Part shown: positions 8,105-16,370 of the stretch, in pieces
Numbering within the stretch: the stretch's first letter is position 1
How the letters are laid out: every line of letters starts with the position of its first letter
DNA from: Chloroflexota bacterium
Lineage (GTDB): Bacteria > Chloroflexota > Dehalococcoidia > Lucifugimonadales > Lucifugimonadaceae
Assembly (NCBI GenBank): GCA_027623655.1
Contig: JAQBVG010000008.1
Location: 1-47,884 of the forward strand
Direction of reading: 5' to 3'
DNA length: 47,884 nt
The notes under the pieces: model-generated
The model's input: only the letters and a program-made list of their open reading frames with translations
Databases searched by the model: none
Told to the model about the DNA's origin: nothing
Made by a program: the position numbers and the translations under genes

Positions 8105-8581
8105 TTACTTGCTTGCCTTCTGTACAGCTCGGACGATTTTGTCGTAGCCGGTGCATCGGCAGAGGTTGCCGGCAAGCCAGTGACGGATCCGGCCTTCGCT
8201 GGGCGATGGTTCGTTGTCCAGCAGACCCTTTGCCGCAACCAGGAAACCGGGGGTACAAATTCCGCACTGGAGGGCAGCCTCTTCGAGGAAAGCCTGCTGT
8301 AGCGGATGAAGACCCGCGGGTGTTGCCATGCCTTCGACCGTGTTGACGTTCTTGCCGTTAACTTCAGCGCCGAGCACCAGGCAGGAGTCGACAACTCTGC
8401 CGTCTAAGTTCACAGTGCATGCACCGCAGTTGCCGTCGAGGCACCCTTCCTTGGTGCCGGTGAGGCCGATGAGTTCGCGAAGTGTGTCGAGCAGGCTCAT
8501 GTACGGCGGCACGAGCAATTCGTGCTGCTGACCGTTGATGGTGGTCGTGACGTGAACCTTACTCGGAGATGAAGTGGTCAT
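8105..8581 (-). CDS. Xanthine dehydrogenase-family 2Fe-2S subunit
   Basis: This 158-residue electron-transfer subunit carries two 2Fe-2S clusters. The N-terminal plant-ferredoxin-type cluster has C-L-D-G-N-C-G-A-C plus a later Cys (V-D-S-C-L-V-L). The C-terminal helical cluster has C-G-I-C-T-P-G-F and C-R-C-T-G-Y. The length matches the CoxS/XdhC-type small subunit. It starts 9 bp after the FAD subunit stop, so the two are probably translationally coupled. By family it passes electrons from the Mo site to FAD; here it probably serves both downstream large subunits. No Tat signal is seen, as expected for these cytoplasmic subunits. Confidence 0.93.
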   Translation of the reverse strand: MTTSSPSKVHVTTTINGQQHELLVPPYMSLLDTLRELIGLTGTKEGCLDGNCGACTVNLDGRVVDSCLVLGAEVNGKNVNTVEGMATPAGLHPLQQAFLEEAALQCGICTPGFLVAAKGLLDNEPSPSEGRIRHWLAGNLCRCTGYDKIVRAVQKASK

Positions 8582-8590
8582 GTTTATTTC

Positions 8591-9460
8591 TTAGCCCCTT
8601 GCCCGCTCGGCGGCCTTGTTGATCATTCGGCTCGTGAGGACTTCTACAAGATGTCGGCGCTGTTCTATCGTGCCGCGCATATCGGTAATTGGAGACGCAG
8701 CTTTACGTGCGAGTGCAGCTGCCGCAGCGATCGATTTGTCGTCTACAGGCTTGCCTGCGAGACTCTCACCGGCCGCTTTGGCAAAAATCGGAACCGGTCC
8801 TACAGAAGCCAGAGCGATGCGGGCAGATTTGAATTTCTTCCCCGACGAGTCGAGAACAACAAGAACACCGACGCCAGCCACGGCGATGTCCATTTCGTTC
8901 CGCGGGATAAACCGTGTGTATGCCGCGCCCGAGTTGGCCGGTGCCTTAGGAACCTCGATACTCACAAGGAGCTCGCCCGGTTGAAGAACGGTGCGGCCCG
9001 GGCCAGTGCAGAAATCTTCTACCGCGACTTCGCGCTTGCCTTTCGGCCCGGCAATGTGGGCTACGGCACTGTGAACAATCAAGGGACAAATGCCGTCACC
9101 TGAAGGAGCGGCGTTGCAGAGGTTTCCACCGAGACCAGCGCGTGACTGAATCTGGATTCCACCAATGATCGACGAGCCGTCCACGATCGCCGGGTACTCA
9201 GCAGCGATAGTGCTGTTTCCGTACACCTGATAGCACGGCACACCAGCCCCAATGCTGATACCCCCGCCGTTTACGGACAGTGACATAAGTTCGGGAATAT
9301 TTTTGATGTCTACTACGGCATCCAATTCCCAGACATTGGCTCGGGCCTTTACGAGCAGATCGGTACCACCTGCGAGCGGCCGAGCACGATTACCATGTTT
9401 TGTCAAAACGGCGACAGCTTCGTCGACCGTCCCTGGGGCAACGTATGCAAACGGGTGCAA
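8591..9460 (-). CDS. Xanthine dehydrogenase-family FAD-binding subunit
   Basis: This 289-residue medium subunit of the molybdenum hydroxylase complex belongs to the CoxM/FAD_binding_5 family. The two FAD-binding signatures are present: R-P-L-A-G-G-T-D-L-L-V near residue 30 and L-G-G-N-L-C-N-A-A-P-S-G-D near residue 110. The CO_deh_flav_C-type C-terminal domain follows. It starts with TTG at 9460, preceded by GGAGAGG at normal spacing, and is the first gene of the operon, so the promoter should lie in 9461-9698. That stretch also holds a loose CCGGATTG/CAATCCGG inverted repeat of unclear role; I could not fix a promoter there. Confidence 0.92.
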   Translation of the reverse strand: MHPFAYVAPGTVDEAVAVLTKHGNRARPLAGGTDLLVKARANVWELDAVVDIKNIPELMSLSVNGGGISIGAGVPCYQVYGNSTIAAEYPAIVDGSSIIGGIQIQSRAGLGGNLCNAAPSGDGICPLIVHSAVAHIAGPKGKREVAVEDFCTGPGRTVLQPGELLVSIEVPKAPANSGAAYTRFIPRNEMDIAVAGVGVLVVLDSSGKKFKSARIALASVGPVPIFAKAAGESLAGKPVDDKSIAAAAALARKAASPITDMRGTIEQRRHLVEVLTSRMINKAAERARG

Positions 9461-9698
9461 GTGCCCTCTCCTTTCGAGTGTTTAGAGGAATTTTCAAGCT
9501 GCCAACACTGGAATTACAACTGGAAAACCGGGGCTCCGGATTGACCATCCAGGAACCGCAACGGGGCCAATCCGGGGTGGGCGCGCTCATTATGCCCAGA
9601 GCAAGCACCGTGCCGCAACTAATAAGTTGGATCAGTTGAGCTTCTGAACCGGGTGCCTCGCTGAACGGGGAATGAGATGGAGAACGGGATCGGATTAT

Positions 9699-11097
9699 TC
9701 AGACGTTCCCGGTCGACAAGCCCGCCTGTACGTCGGTCTCCGCATCGAGGTTTGCCGGGTTGGTGCCGAAGCCGAAGCTGCGCAGCAAACGCTGTCCAAC
9801 AAGTACGGTTGCCGCAATGGCGACAGCGCCGCCGAGTGTCATTGCGGTAGGTGCATCGAATCTTTGGGCGAGGATATCCCATCAGCAGGCCACCAAGCGC
9901 GGACGCGCCCCACGTGAACTGGTTGATGCTCATTACACGGCCACGGAATTCTTCATCCACGAGAGTTTGCACCACGGTGGAATTCATCGTCCCGAGAACC
10001 ACCTTGAATCCGCCGATTATTCCGGCGAGAAAAATAGCAACCCCCAGTACTTCGATCCTTGCGAAGGCAAGTTGCGACGCCCCCACTCCGATCCCGGCGA
10101 CCACCAGGAACAACGCCGGCCGCACTCGATTGCCAATTAGCGTTATCGCAGTTGTTGCCGTTAGTCCGCCGATACCAGCACCAAGCAACAACTGACCGTA
10201 CACGTCGGTGTCTCCGGCAAATACCTTCCGGGTGAACACCGGCAGCAGTGTTTCGAACGAAGATCCGAACAACCCGAGCGTGACTCCCAGCAGGATTACC
10301 GATGCGATAGATTTTTGGTGGCGCAGGTACGAAAAACCCTGGAACAATCCAGCGAGGGCCGACTTGCTGGTAGCCGTGACCTTGTGACCTTCGGTTCGCA
10401 TCAACATGAGAGTGATGACCGTGAGCAAATACGAAGTGCCGATGATGTAAAACAGACCTTCGAGCCCCCAGGCCGACACCAGCGGATCGAACAGCATCGG
10501 ACCAACGATTGCCGCCGCGCCAAACACGATTGAGTAAAGTGAAATCGCACCGGCTAAATGCTCCCTGGGGACTATAGCCGCCACCATCGCCGATCTCGAA
10601 GGAATGTCGAAAGCCAACAGGGTGCCGGTTAAGGCCGAGATCGCCAGAACGTGCCACGGCTCCACAAATCCACTATGAATCAGAACGCCGGTCCCGAGGG
10701 TTACGAACGCGAACATCAACCTGGTGAATCGGACGATCTTCAAGCGATTGATCCGGTCGGCAAGTACGCCACCCCACATCGAAAACAACAGTACGGGAGC
10801 AAGGTTCGCCGTTGCGACCAGGCCAAGCATCAATTCCGACTCCGTCAGCGTGCTCATCAACCAGAGTCGACTGTAGACCAGAGTCCACATTCCGATGTTC
10901 GAAAATGCCGCGGCTATCCAGAAGAGCCGGTACTCGCGGTATCTAAACGCTGAGTAGCTGGTTCCGGTAAGAATTGGGAATCGCAAAACGCGCGCGGCCT
11001 TCTTCGAAAGATTTTTTTGACCGGCGATTTCGTCGACCTTGCGCCGACTAAATCGGGCCGAGCGGTGTCCCGAGCTGGTCGAGTTGACCGCCGCCAA
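9699..11097 (-). pseudogene. MFS transporter, frameshifted near its C-terminus
   Basis: This is a major facilitator with about 12 hydrophobic segments, resembling the MFS_3/enterobactin-exporter-like group (F-R-Y-R-E-Y-R-L-F-W at the start, L-A-D-R-I-N-R between the second and third helices). The original frame loses all membrane character after G-G-L-L-M-G-Y near 9872. The neighbouring frame then continues as a natural ending (L-A-Q-R-F-D-A-P-T-A-M-T-L-G-G, then a further helix) and stops with TGA at 9699. Removing one C of the CC pair at 9872-9873 on the coding strand restores a full gene. This is either a real single-base insertion or a sequence error. The start is uncertain: TTG at 11097 overlaps the HIT gene by 50 bp; TTG at 10986 has AAGAAGG upstream. 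The substrate is unknown. Confidence 0.8.
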
Positions 11098-11446
11098 GGA
11101 CGTGGATGTGCAGATGTTCGACTATTTGACCAGCATCGACACCCTGGTTGACGGCGAGTCGATAACCGGCATCCTCAATTCCAGTTTGGCGTGCGACCCG
11201 CGCACCCACGCGCATCAGGTGCCCGATGAGCGGTTCATGTTGTTCGGTCGCCCCGATGAGGTAGGTGACATGCTCTCTGGGAACGATCAGCGCGTGGACG
11301 TTCGCAACCGGATTAATGTCATTGAAAGCGACGCACTGCTCATCCTCGTATATCTGCGTCGACGGTAGTTCTCCGTGCACGATTCTGCAGAAAAGACAGT
11401 CGGGTTGGCGTAGCTGTTGTTTCTCTTCTTCGGCGGTCCACCACAT
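11048..11446 (-). CDS. HIT family (histidine triad) nucleotide-binding protein
   Basis: This 132-residue Hint/HIT-type nucleotide hydrolase carries the histidine triad H111-L-H113-I-H115-V-L-G-G. An N-terminal C-L-F-C-R-I pair is typical of zinc-binding HIT proteins, and N-V-H-A-L-I-V-P-R-E-H is the standard nucleotide-binding segment. Family members hydrolyse AMP-amidates or related nucleotides; the physiological substrate here is unknown. ATG at 11446 is preceded by AAGGA, which overlaps the stop region of the upstream acyl-CoA dehydrogenase, so the two are probably coupled. It belongs to the minus-strand run of fatty-acid-type genes but need not share their function. Confidence 0.92.
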   Translation of the reverse strand: MWWTAEEEKQQLRQPDCLFCRIVHGELPSTQIYEDEQCVAFNDINPVANVHALIVPREHVTYLIGATEQHEPLIGHLMRVGARVARQTGIEDAGYRLAVNQGVDAGQIVEHLHIHVLGGGQLDQLGTPLGPI

Positions 11447-11457
11447 AAGATGTTTCC

Positions 11458-12576
11458 TTAGAGTCCCATTGCACCCGCGAGCGTCGCTTTATGGAACGCG
11501 GAGTCACCGTAGTCCATTTTCCACGCCAAAGCTCTCCAAGTATAGAGGTGTAGATCGTGCTCCTGCGTAAACCCTACCGCACCGTGGCACTGATGAGCTG
11601 TCCAGCACAGAGACGGGATTTTTTCGTTTGCTGCAATTTTCGCCTGTGCCGCCCTCGCGATGGAATAGCCATTTCGTGAGAAACTCCATGCGGCCGAGTG
11701 AGCCAGGTGATTGACTTGTTTCGCTGCGATTGCCATTTCCGCGATATGGTGTTGAACTGCTTGGAACGAGCCGACTGGCTGGCCAAACTGTTCTCGGTTG
11801 GATGTGTATTCGACTGTCGATTCGACAACCACACGGCCGAGGCCGGCCAACTGCACGGCGCGTGACACGGCGCCAGCCGTGATTAGCTCCCTGGTTGCTT
11901 CAATCGCCCTGGCACCTGTGGCAACGACGCACGATAAGGGAACCTCAACTTCGCTGAGCGACAATGAGGAAACCGGGACGCCTGACACGTGATCGAGCGA
12001 GATCTGATCGACCCCACGGGCTTTCCAGATCGGAACGACCAACAAGGTCGGTTCGTCGTCGCCGGTCCTGACGAGTGTCAGAGCATGAGTAGCAAGATCG
12101 GCGAAAGAAACAAAACGCTTTTCGCCAGTGATCAGGAATCCTGAATCAGTCCGAGTCGCTGCGACCCTGGCACTGGTAGCGTCCCAAGAGGCCTCGCGCT
12201 CAAGGAGTGCCGGTGTGATCAGTACGTGCCCGACGGCAATCTGAGGCAGAAGTTCAGACTTTACGGCATCTGGAGCGTACCGCTCAAGCGTGCGTGAGGT
12301 TACTGCCGATTCCACAATCGGTGTCGGAGTGAGACTGGCCCCTAATTCCTCCAGCAACACTGCGAAATCGCTAAACGTAAGCCCTGCTCCGCCGTGTTCC
12401 TCGGGAATCGTGAGGGCCGGCCAACCCAGCTCGACGACATCAGCCCACAGGCTTCTGAGCGATTCGCTATCGCCATTTGCGACCGCCCTTACTACGAGAG
12501 GACCAGAGCGGTCAGCGAGAAATTCCTTCGCGGAAGTTCGGATCAGTTCCTAGGTTTCTGTAAGTCCGAAATCCAA
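11458..12576 (-). pseudogene. Acyl-CoA dehydrogenase with an in-frame TAG at codon 9
   Basis: This is a FAD-dependent acyl-CoA dehydrogenase of normal length, about 372 codons, if read from TTG at 12576, which has AAGGA six bases upstream. It reads M-D-F-G-L-T-E-T, then TAG (12552-12550), then E-L-I-R-T-S-A-K-E-F, which continues unbroken to the stop. Family members usually have Gln at this point (T-E-x-Q-E-x-x-R), so CAG to TAG is the simplest change. The rest is well kept: P-E-E-H-G-G-A-G-L, the FAD-binding R-E-Q-F-G-Q-P-V-G-S-F-Q-A-V-Q-H, and C-H-G-A-V-G-F-T-Q-E-H-D. An internal GTG at 12360 would lose most of the N-terminal helical domain. It pairs with the acyl-CoA dehydrogenase just upstream, 9 bp away, as in heteromeric FadE-type enzymes. 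Confidence 0.8.
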
Positions 12577-12585
12577 CACAAGTCC

Positions 12586-13770
12586 TTATCTGGTGCGAGC
12601 CCGCGGAAGCCCAAGACCTCGCTGAGCGATGATGTTTTTCTGGATTTCGTTGGTACCGGAAAAGATCGTCGTTGCCGTTGAGAGCATTCTCAATTTTAGG
12701 AGCCTGCCCTGGAGTTCTGACTGAGGTGAACCGGCTTCAAGTCCTCCATACATTCCCAGGATTTCGAGACCGTAATCGAGTGTTTTCTGATAGATCTCGG
12801 TACCGGTGACCTTGCTCATCGAGGCCTCTGAGGATGGCTCCTGGCCCTGGCCGTGGCGCCATGTCACGTCGTAGCACATCAGACGTGCAGCTTCGATCTC
12901 GGTGCTCAATTCGGCGAGTCTCAATCGAACATTCGGATCGGATTTTGCAGTGCTGACCGGTGAGTCGTCTTTTTTAAGGTATTTCACGAGTTCTTCGAGC
13001 ACGGCCCGTGCTCCCGCGGCAAATTCGATCCCCGACCGTTCGTGGTTGAGCACAGTCATTCCGACGCGCCAACCATCGTTCAGGTCACCTACCAGGTTGG
13101 CTTTTGGCACGCGCACATCGTCAAACGTGACCTGGTTGAAATGGTGCACATTAGCCATGTTTACGATCGGTCTGACCTCGATCCCGGGCGATTTCATGTC
13201 GACCAGCAAAAGACTGATTCCCGCATGGCGAGGTGCGTCAGGATTCGTCCTGACCAGCATGAACATCATGTCGGCTCGGTGACCGAGTGAGGTCCAGATT
13301 TTGGCTCCATTGATCACAAACTCGTCGCCAACCAGGACGGCTCGAGTTTGGATCGAAGCTAGATCGGAGCCAGAGTTCGGTTCCGAGTAGCCCTGGCACC
13401 ACTGAACCTCTCCGCAAGCAATTGCTCCGAGGTGCCGGGCACGTTGCTCATCGTTCCCAAACCTCATCAGGGTCGGCCCGAGCATTCGGGTGCCGAACCC
13501 GTCGAGCCCCGGTGCTCTTCGGTACGCCATCTCTTCGGCGAAAATAGTGTTCATCATCGGCGATGAATCTGCGCCGCCGTACTCCGTGGGCCAGCTCATC
13601 ACCAGCCAACCGCGTTTTACGAGTTCTTTTCGCAGCCGCTGATTCAGCTTCCATTCCTGATCGTCTGATAGACCAGCTGGACCGCCCCAGTCGTCCGGGA
13701 GCACTTCGTCAAGGAACGCGCTGACCTGGCGTCTGAACTCGATTTCCTCGGCGGTGAATTCGAATCGCAA
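12586..13770 (-). CDS. Acyl-CoA dehydrogenase
   Basis: This 394-residue flavoprotein introduces a double bond into an acyl-CoA and passes electrons to ETF. Family marks in order are the N-terminal helical domain (E-F-T-A-E-E-I-E-F-R-R-Q-V), W-P-T-E-Y-G-G, the FAD-binding strand Q-G-Y-S-E-P-N-S-G-S-D-L-A and W-T-S-L-G-H, and the C-terminal I-F-S-G-T-N-E-I-Q-K-N-I-I-A. The start is TTG at 13770; no in-frame ATG is near. It sits directly upstream of a second, divergent acyl-CoA dehydrogenase. Tandem pairs like this often form alpha2beta2 enzymes for bulky substrates such as sterol or polycyclic side chains; that role is an inference. Confidence 0.92.
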   Translation of the reverse strand: MRFEFTAEEIEFRRQVSAFLDEVLPDDWGGPAGLSDDQEWKLNQRLRKELVKRGWLVMSWPTEYGGADSSPMMNTIFAEEMAYRRAPGLDGFGTRMLGPTLMRFGNDEQRARHLGAIACGEVQWCQGYSEPNSGSDLASIQTRAVLVGDEFVINGAKIWTSLGHRADMMFMLVRTNPDAPRHAGISLLLVDMKSPGIEVRPIVNMANVHHFNQVTFDDVRVPKANLVGDLNDGWRVGMTVLNHERSGIEFAAGARAVLEELVKYLKKDDSPVSTAKSDPNVRLRLAELSTEIEAARLMCYDVTWRHGQGQEPSSEASMSKVTGTEIYQKTLDYGLEILGMYGGLEAGSPQSELQGRLLKLRMLSTATTIFSGTNEIQKNIIAQRGLGLPRARTR

Positions 13771-13814
13771 TGTTCATGTCTGCCCGGCGTATGGAGGACC
13801 GAGCGCTCGGTGAG

Positions 13815-14051
13815 TCAGCTTCCTACTGACAGACAGGTAACGGTTTTGACGATGCCTGGAATATTGTGCATTCCGTTACTGATCAAATCGCCAATGCTTG
13901 GAAGATCGTCCGTTTCAGCAACTGCAATGATGTCGAAGGGGCCGGTCACTGTGTCGACGGCCTGCATCGTCGGTATTTTTTTTAGCGCGTCGGCGACATC
14001 GCCGGTTTTACCGACTGCGGTTTCGATCAGAATATAAGCACGGGTAGGCAA
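13815..14051 (-). CDS. Stand-alone Lrp/AsnC-type ligand-binding (RAM) domain protein
   Basis: This 78-residue protein consists only of the alpha/beta effector domain of Lrp/AsnC regulators, with no helix-turn-helix. It reads A-Y-I-L-I-E-T-A-V-G-K-T-G-D-V, then V-T-G-P-F-D-I-I-A-V-A-E-T-D-D, and ends in I-V-K-T-V-T-C-L. Such small proteins form oligomers that bind amino acids or other small ligands, but their roles are mostly unknown. TTG at 14051 is preceded by AGAGGTG. It stands 44 bp upstream of the acyl-CoA dehydrogenase pair and is probably the first gene of that transcript. Confidence 0.8.
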   Translation of the reverse strand: MPTRAYILIETAVGKTGDVADALKKIPTMQAVDTVTGPFDIIAVAETDDLPSIGDLISNGMHNIPGIVKTVTCLSVGS

Positions 14052-14201
14052 GTCACCTCTCCAGCGATCTGTGGCGCCAATCCTAATCGGATTGGATCGA
14101 GAGTGTCAAAACTGAGTTTGGATTGACGGTCCATGAGTTCGTCACCTTGAGTGATAAACCCGGCCACAAGCGTAACTGCTATCTGGTTATTGCCTCGCCG
14201 G

Positions 14202-14672
14202 TCACATGGGTATCTCGCGTCTCGATATCGCGGCAGACTGACCAGAATCGAATCGTGCGGAACTGTAAGTTCCTGTACGCCGATCTGTCTGGGCTGCTTT
14301 TGCGGCTTCGAATGTCAATCGTTGCACTGGAGCGGGTTGTTCTGATCGTCTCTCCACGGGACCAGAATCGGCATAGCGTCGTGGAACGAATCCAGACGAC
14401 GAAGAGTGCTGTGGAATCAATGGTCTGGCCGACGAGTCGGAATTGTGTTCGGACTCGAACGGGAAATTTGAACTAACTGCGAGGAGTGTGAGGATAGTGA
14501 CAGAGGCTCCGCGCGGGGCGTACATACCAGTCTCCCACTCGCTGATCGTTTGTTGGCGGATGCCCAACTCACGAGACAGCGCGGTCTGTGAAAGCCCAAG
14601 GTGTGTACGTAGCGAGCGGATGTTTTCGGCCTGCCACTTGAAATCGGATGGAGGTGCTTGTCTTGTCAACAT
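14202..14672 (-). CDS. XRE-family helix-turn-helix regulator
   Basis: This is a 156-residue protein. Residues about 12-65 form a Cro/CI-type helix-turn-helix (L-G-L-S-Q-T-A-L-S-R-E-L-G-I-R-Q-Q-T-I-S, then E-W-E-T-G). The remaining ~90 residues are rich in Ser, Arg, Gln and Pro, look disordered, and match no family I recognise. I chose ATG at 14672 over TTG three codons earlier. It is a separate unit on the minus strand, with a short AT-rich region upstream that contains two GTTTTTTTG motifs. The target genes are unknown; self-regulation is likely for this class. Confidence 0.8.
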   Translation of the reverse strand: MLTRQAPPSDFKWQAENIRSLRTHLGLSQTALSRELGIRQQTISEWETGMYAPRGASVTILTLLAVSSNFPFESEHNSDSSARPLIPQHSSSSGFVPRRYADSGPVERRSEQPAPVQRLTFEAAKAAQTDRRTGTYSSARFDSGQSAAISRREIPM

Positions 14673-14690
14673 GACTAGCAAGCTACGCCG

Positions 14691-14720
14691 GTTTTTTTGT
14701 CGAGACCTAGCGTTTTTTTG
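14691..14720 (-). repeat. Two GTTTTTTTG motifs 21 bp apart upstream of the XRE gene
   Basis: On the plus strand GTTTTTTTG occurs at 14691-14699 and again at 14712-14720, starting exactly 21 bp apart. Both lie within 50 bases of the XRE start codon. Two helical turns of spacing places both A-tracts on one DNA face, which suits an operator or a bent-DNA promoter element. No matching -35/-10 pair could be fixed. Confidence 0.35.
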
Positions 14721-14814
14721 ACACGCTTAATTGAATTTTTAGAACCTCGCTAAAGTTCTATTGACGGCACGAAGAATATTTTCGATATCGGTCTGTATGT
14801 TGTAGCGCCGTAAA

Positions 14815-16116
14815 TCAGTCGAACTTCAACATTTTCTGGAACCGGTCTGCATCCTCGAATGGGCCAACTACAGCCAGGACGAGCCTGTCGCCACTGATTA
14901 CGCGATTCGCAGCGCGCTTGATGTCGTCCATCGTCACCGCATCGATCTTTTCCAGGACTGCGTCGACCGACTCGACCTTGTTTCGAAGGAGTTCCTGTAT
15001 TCCGAGAAAGCTCGTTACGGCCCGGCTCTCCTCCATGCGGAGCATCATGCGACCCTTCGTTAGTTCGCGCGCCTGCTTCCACTCCGCACTGGTTACGCCA
15101 TCTCGCATCTTTCCAAGCTCATTGAGAATTACCGGGATCGCTTCGTCTACGCGCTCCGGGTCGATTCCCGATTCGACAACGAACGCCCCACAGTCGCTGA
15201 AGAAGTGCGCACCACTGTGGATATCGTAGGCGAGGCCACGTTTTTCTCGGATCTCTTCAAACAGTCGACTGATCATCGTTTCTCCGAGAATGACCGAAAG
15301 TAGCGACAGGGCATGCCTGTCAGGGTCATGCTGCGATAATCCGGGCAACCCGATCGCGAGGTGAGTCTGCTCGGTGGGCCGGTGCTCGAGAGAGACCTGC
15401 GGACCCTTGAGCTTGTCCACGTACGGATACATCGGCAAGATCTCACCGTCGTGAAGATCTCCGAGCAATCCCGTCAATTGGGCCACCACGTCGTCGTGGT
15501 CGATGTTCCCGGCCACTGCGACAACCATATTCGACGCGACGTACTGAGTTTTCAGATACTTGCGCATGGCATCGCGAGAAATAGCCCCGACCGACTCCAC
15601 CGAACCTGCGATGTCGCGTCCCATTGGCTGATCAGGCCAAAGGAGGTTGTCTAGCAACATGGAAACACGAGCACCGGGAGAGTCATATGAGGCGCGTATT
15701 TCCTCGTATACGACCTGTTTTTCTTTCACGATATCGTCTTCACGGAACAGTGAATTGATCGCCATATCTGCCAGCAGGTTGATGCCTTTTTTGTAGTGCG
15801 GCTGCGCGAGTCGACACCAGTACCCGGTGACCTCTCGGTCTGTGAACGCGTTTAGCGAGCCGCCAACGCCTTCGACCACCTGGGAGATCTCACGCGGTGT
15901 TGGTCGATCTGTAGTGCCCTTAAAGAGGAGGTGTTCAAACAGGTGCGATGCTCCTGCGAGTTCCGGAGTTTCGTATCGTGAGCCAGCTCCAAAAAGGAAG
16001 ACGACGCTTACGGCATTGGTGTGCCGGAAAGTGCTCGTAAGAATTCGGAGGCCGTTGGGTAGGACGGTTCGCTCAAACGAATTCTTAACGATTTGCTGAG
16101 TTTCAGATATTGCCAA
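14815..16116 (-). CDS. M16-family zinc peptidase (processing-peptidase-like)
   Basis: This 433-residue insulinase-type metallopeptidase carries the inverted zinc motif H58-L-F-E61-H62-L-L-F-K-G-T, with the third ligand Glu expected at E138/E139 in V-V-Y-E-E-I. The second half is the usual inactive M16_C domain, including the R-E-K-R-G-L-A-Y segment. The length matches single-chain bacterial homologues (PqqL/YmxG-like) that form homodimers or pair with a partner. No signal peptide is seen, so it is probably cytoplasmic. The start is TTG at 16116 with no strong ribosome-binding site. It is divergent from the large membrane protein gene that follows. Confidence 0.92.
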   Translation of the reverse strand: MAISETQQIVKNSFERTVLPNGLRILTSTFRHTNAVSVVFLFGAGSRYETPELAGASHLFEHLLFKGTTDRPTPREISQVVEGVGGSLNAFTDREVTGYWCRLAQPHYKKGINLLADMAINSLFREDDIVKEKQVVYEEIRASYDSPGARVSMLLDNLLWPDQPMGRDIAGSVESVGAISRDAMRKYLKTQYVASNMVVAVAGNIDHDDVVAQLTGLLGDLHDGEILPMYPYVDKLKGPQVSLEHRPTEQTHLAIGLPGLSQHDPDRHALSLLSVILGETMISRLFEEIREKRGLAYDIHSGAHFFSDCGAFVVESGIDPERVDEAIPVILNELGKMRDGVTSAEWKQARELTKGRMMLRMEESRAVTSFLGIQELLRNKVESVDAVLEKIDAVTMDDIKRAANRVISGDRLVLAVVGPFEDADRFQKMLKFD

Positions 16117-16370
16117 ATGAGTGTTACTGACTTTCCGGAATTACTTCGCACACGCAGAAAAGGGCGGAATCAAGCCTAGATGCGGTAGAGTCGGGGGTCA
16201 AACGTACTTTCTCGAAGCCTGGCATAGATGTCTGGAGCAGATCGAAATCCCGGACACCGTCGTATCGACTTGTGGCGCAAGCGTGCGTGCGGTTCGCCGT
16301 TAATTGGTATCTAAATGAGATACGCCGGGCTGCTGCGCTCGACGGCGAGCCGAAGATAGAATTCCTGTTC

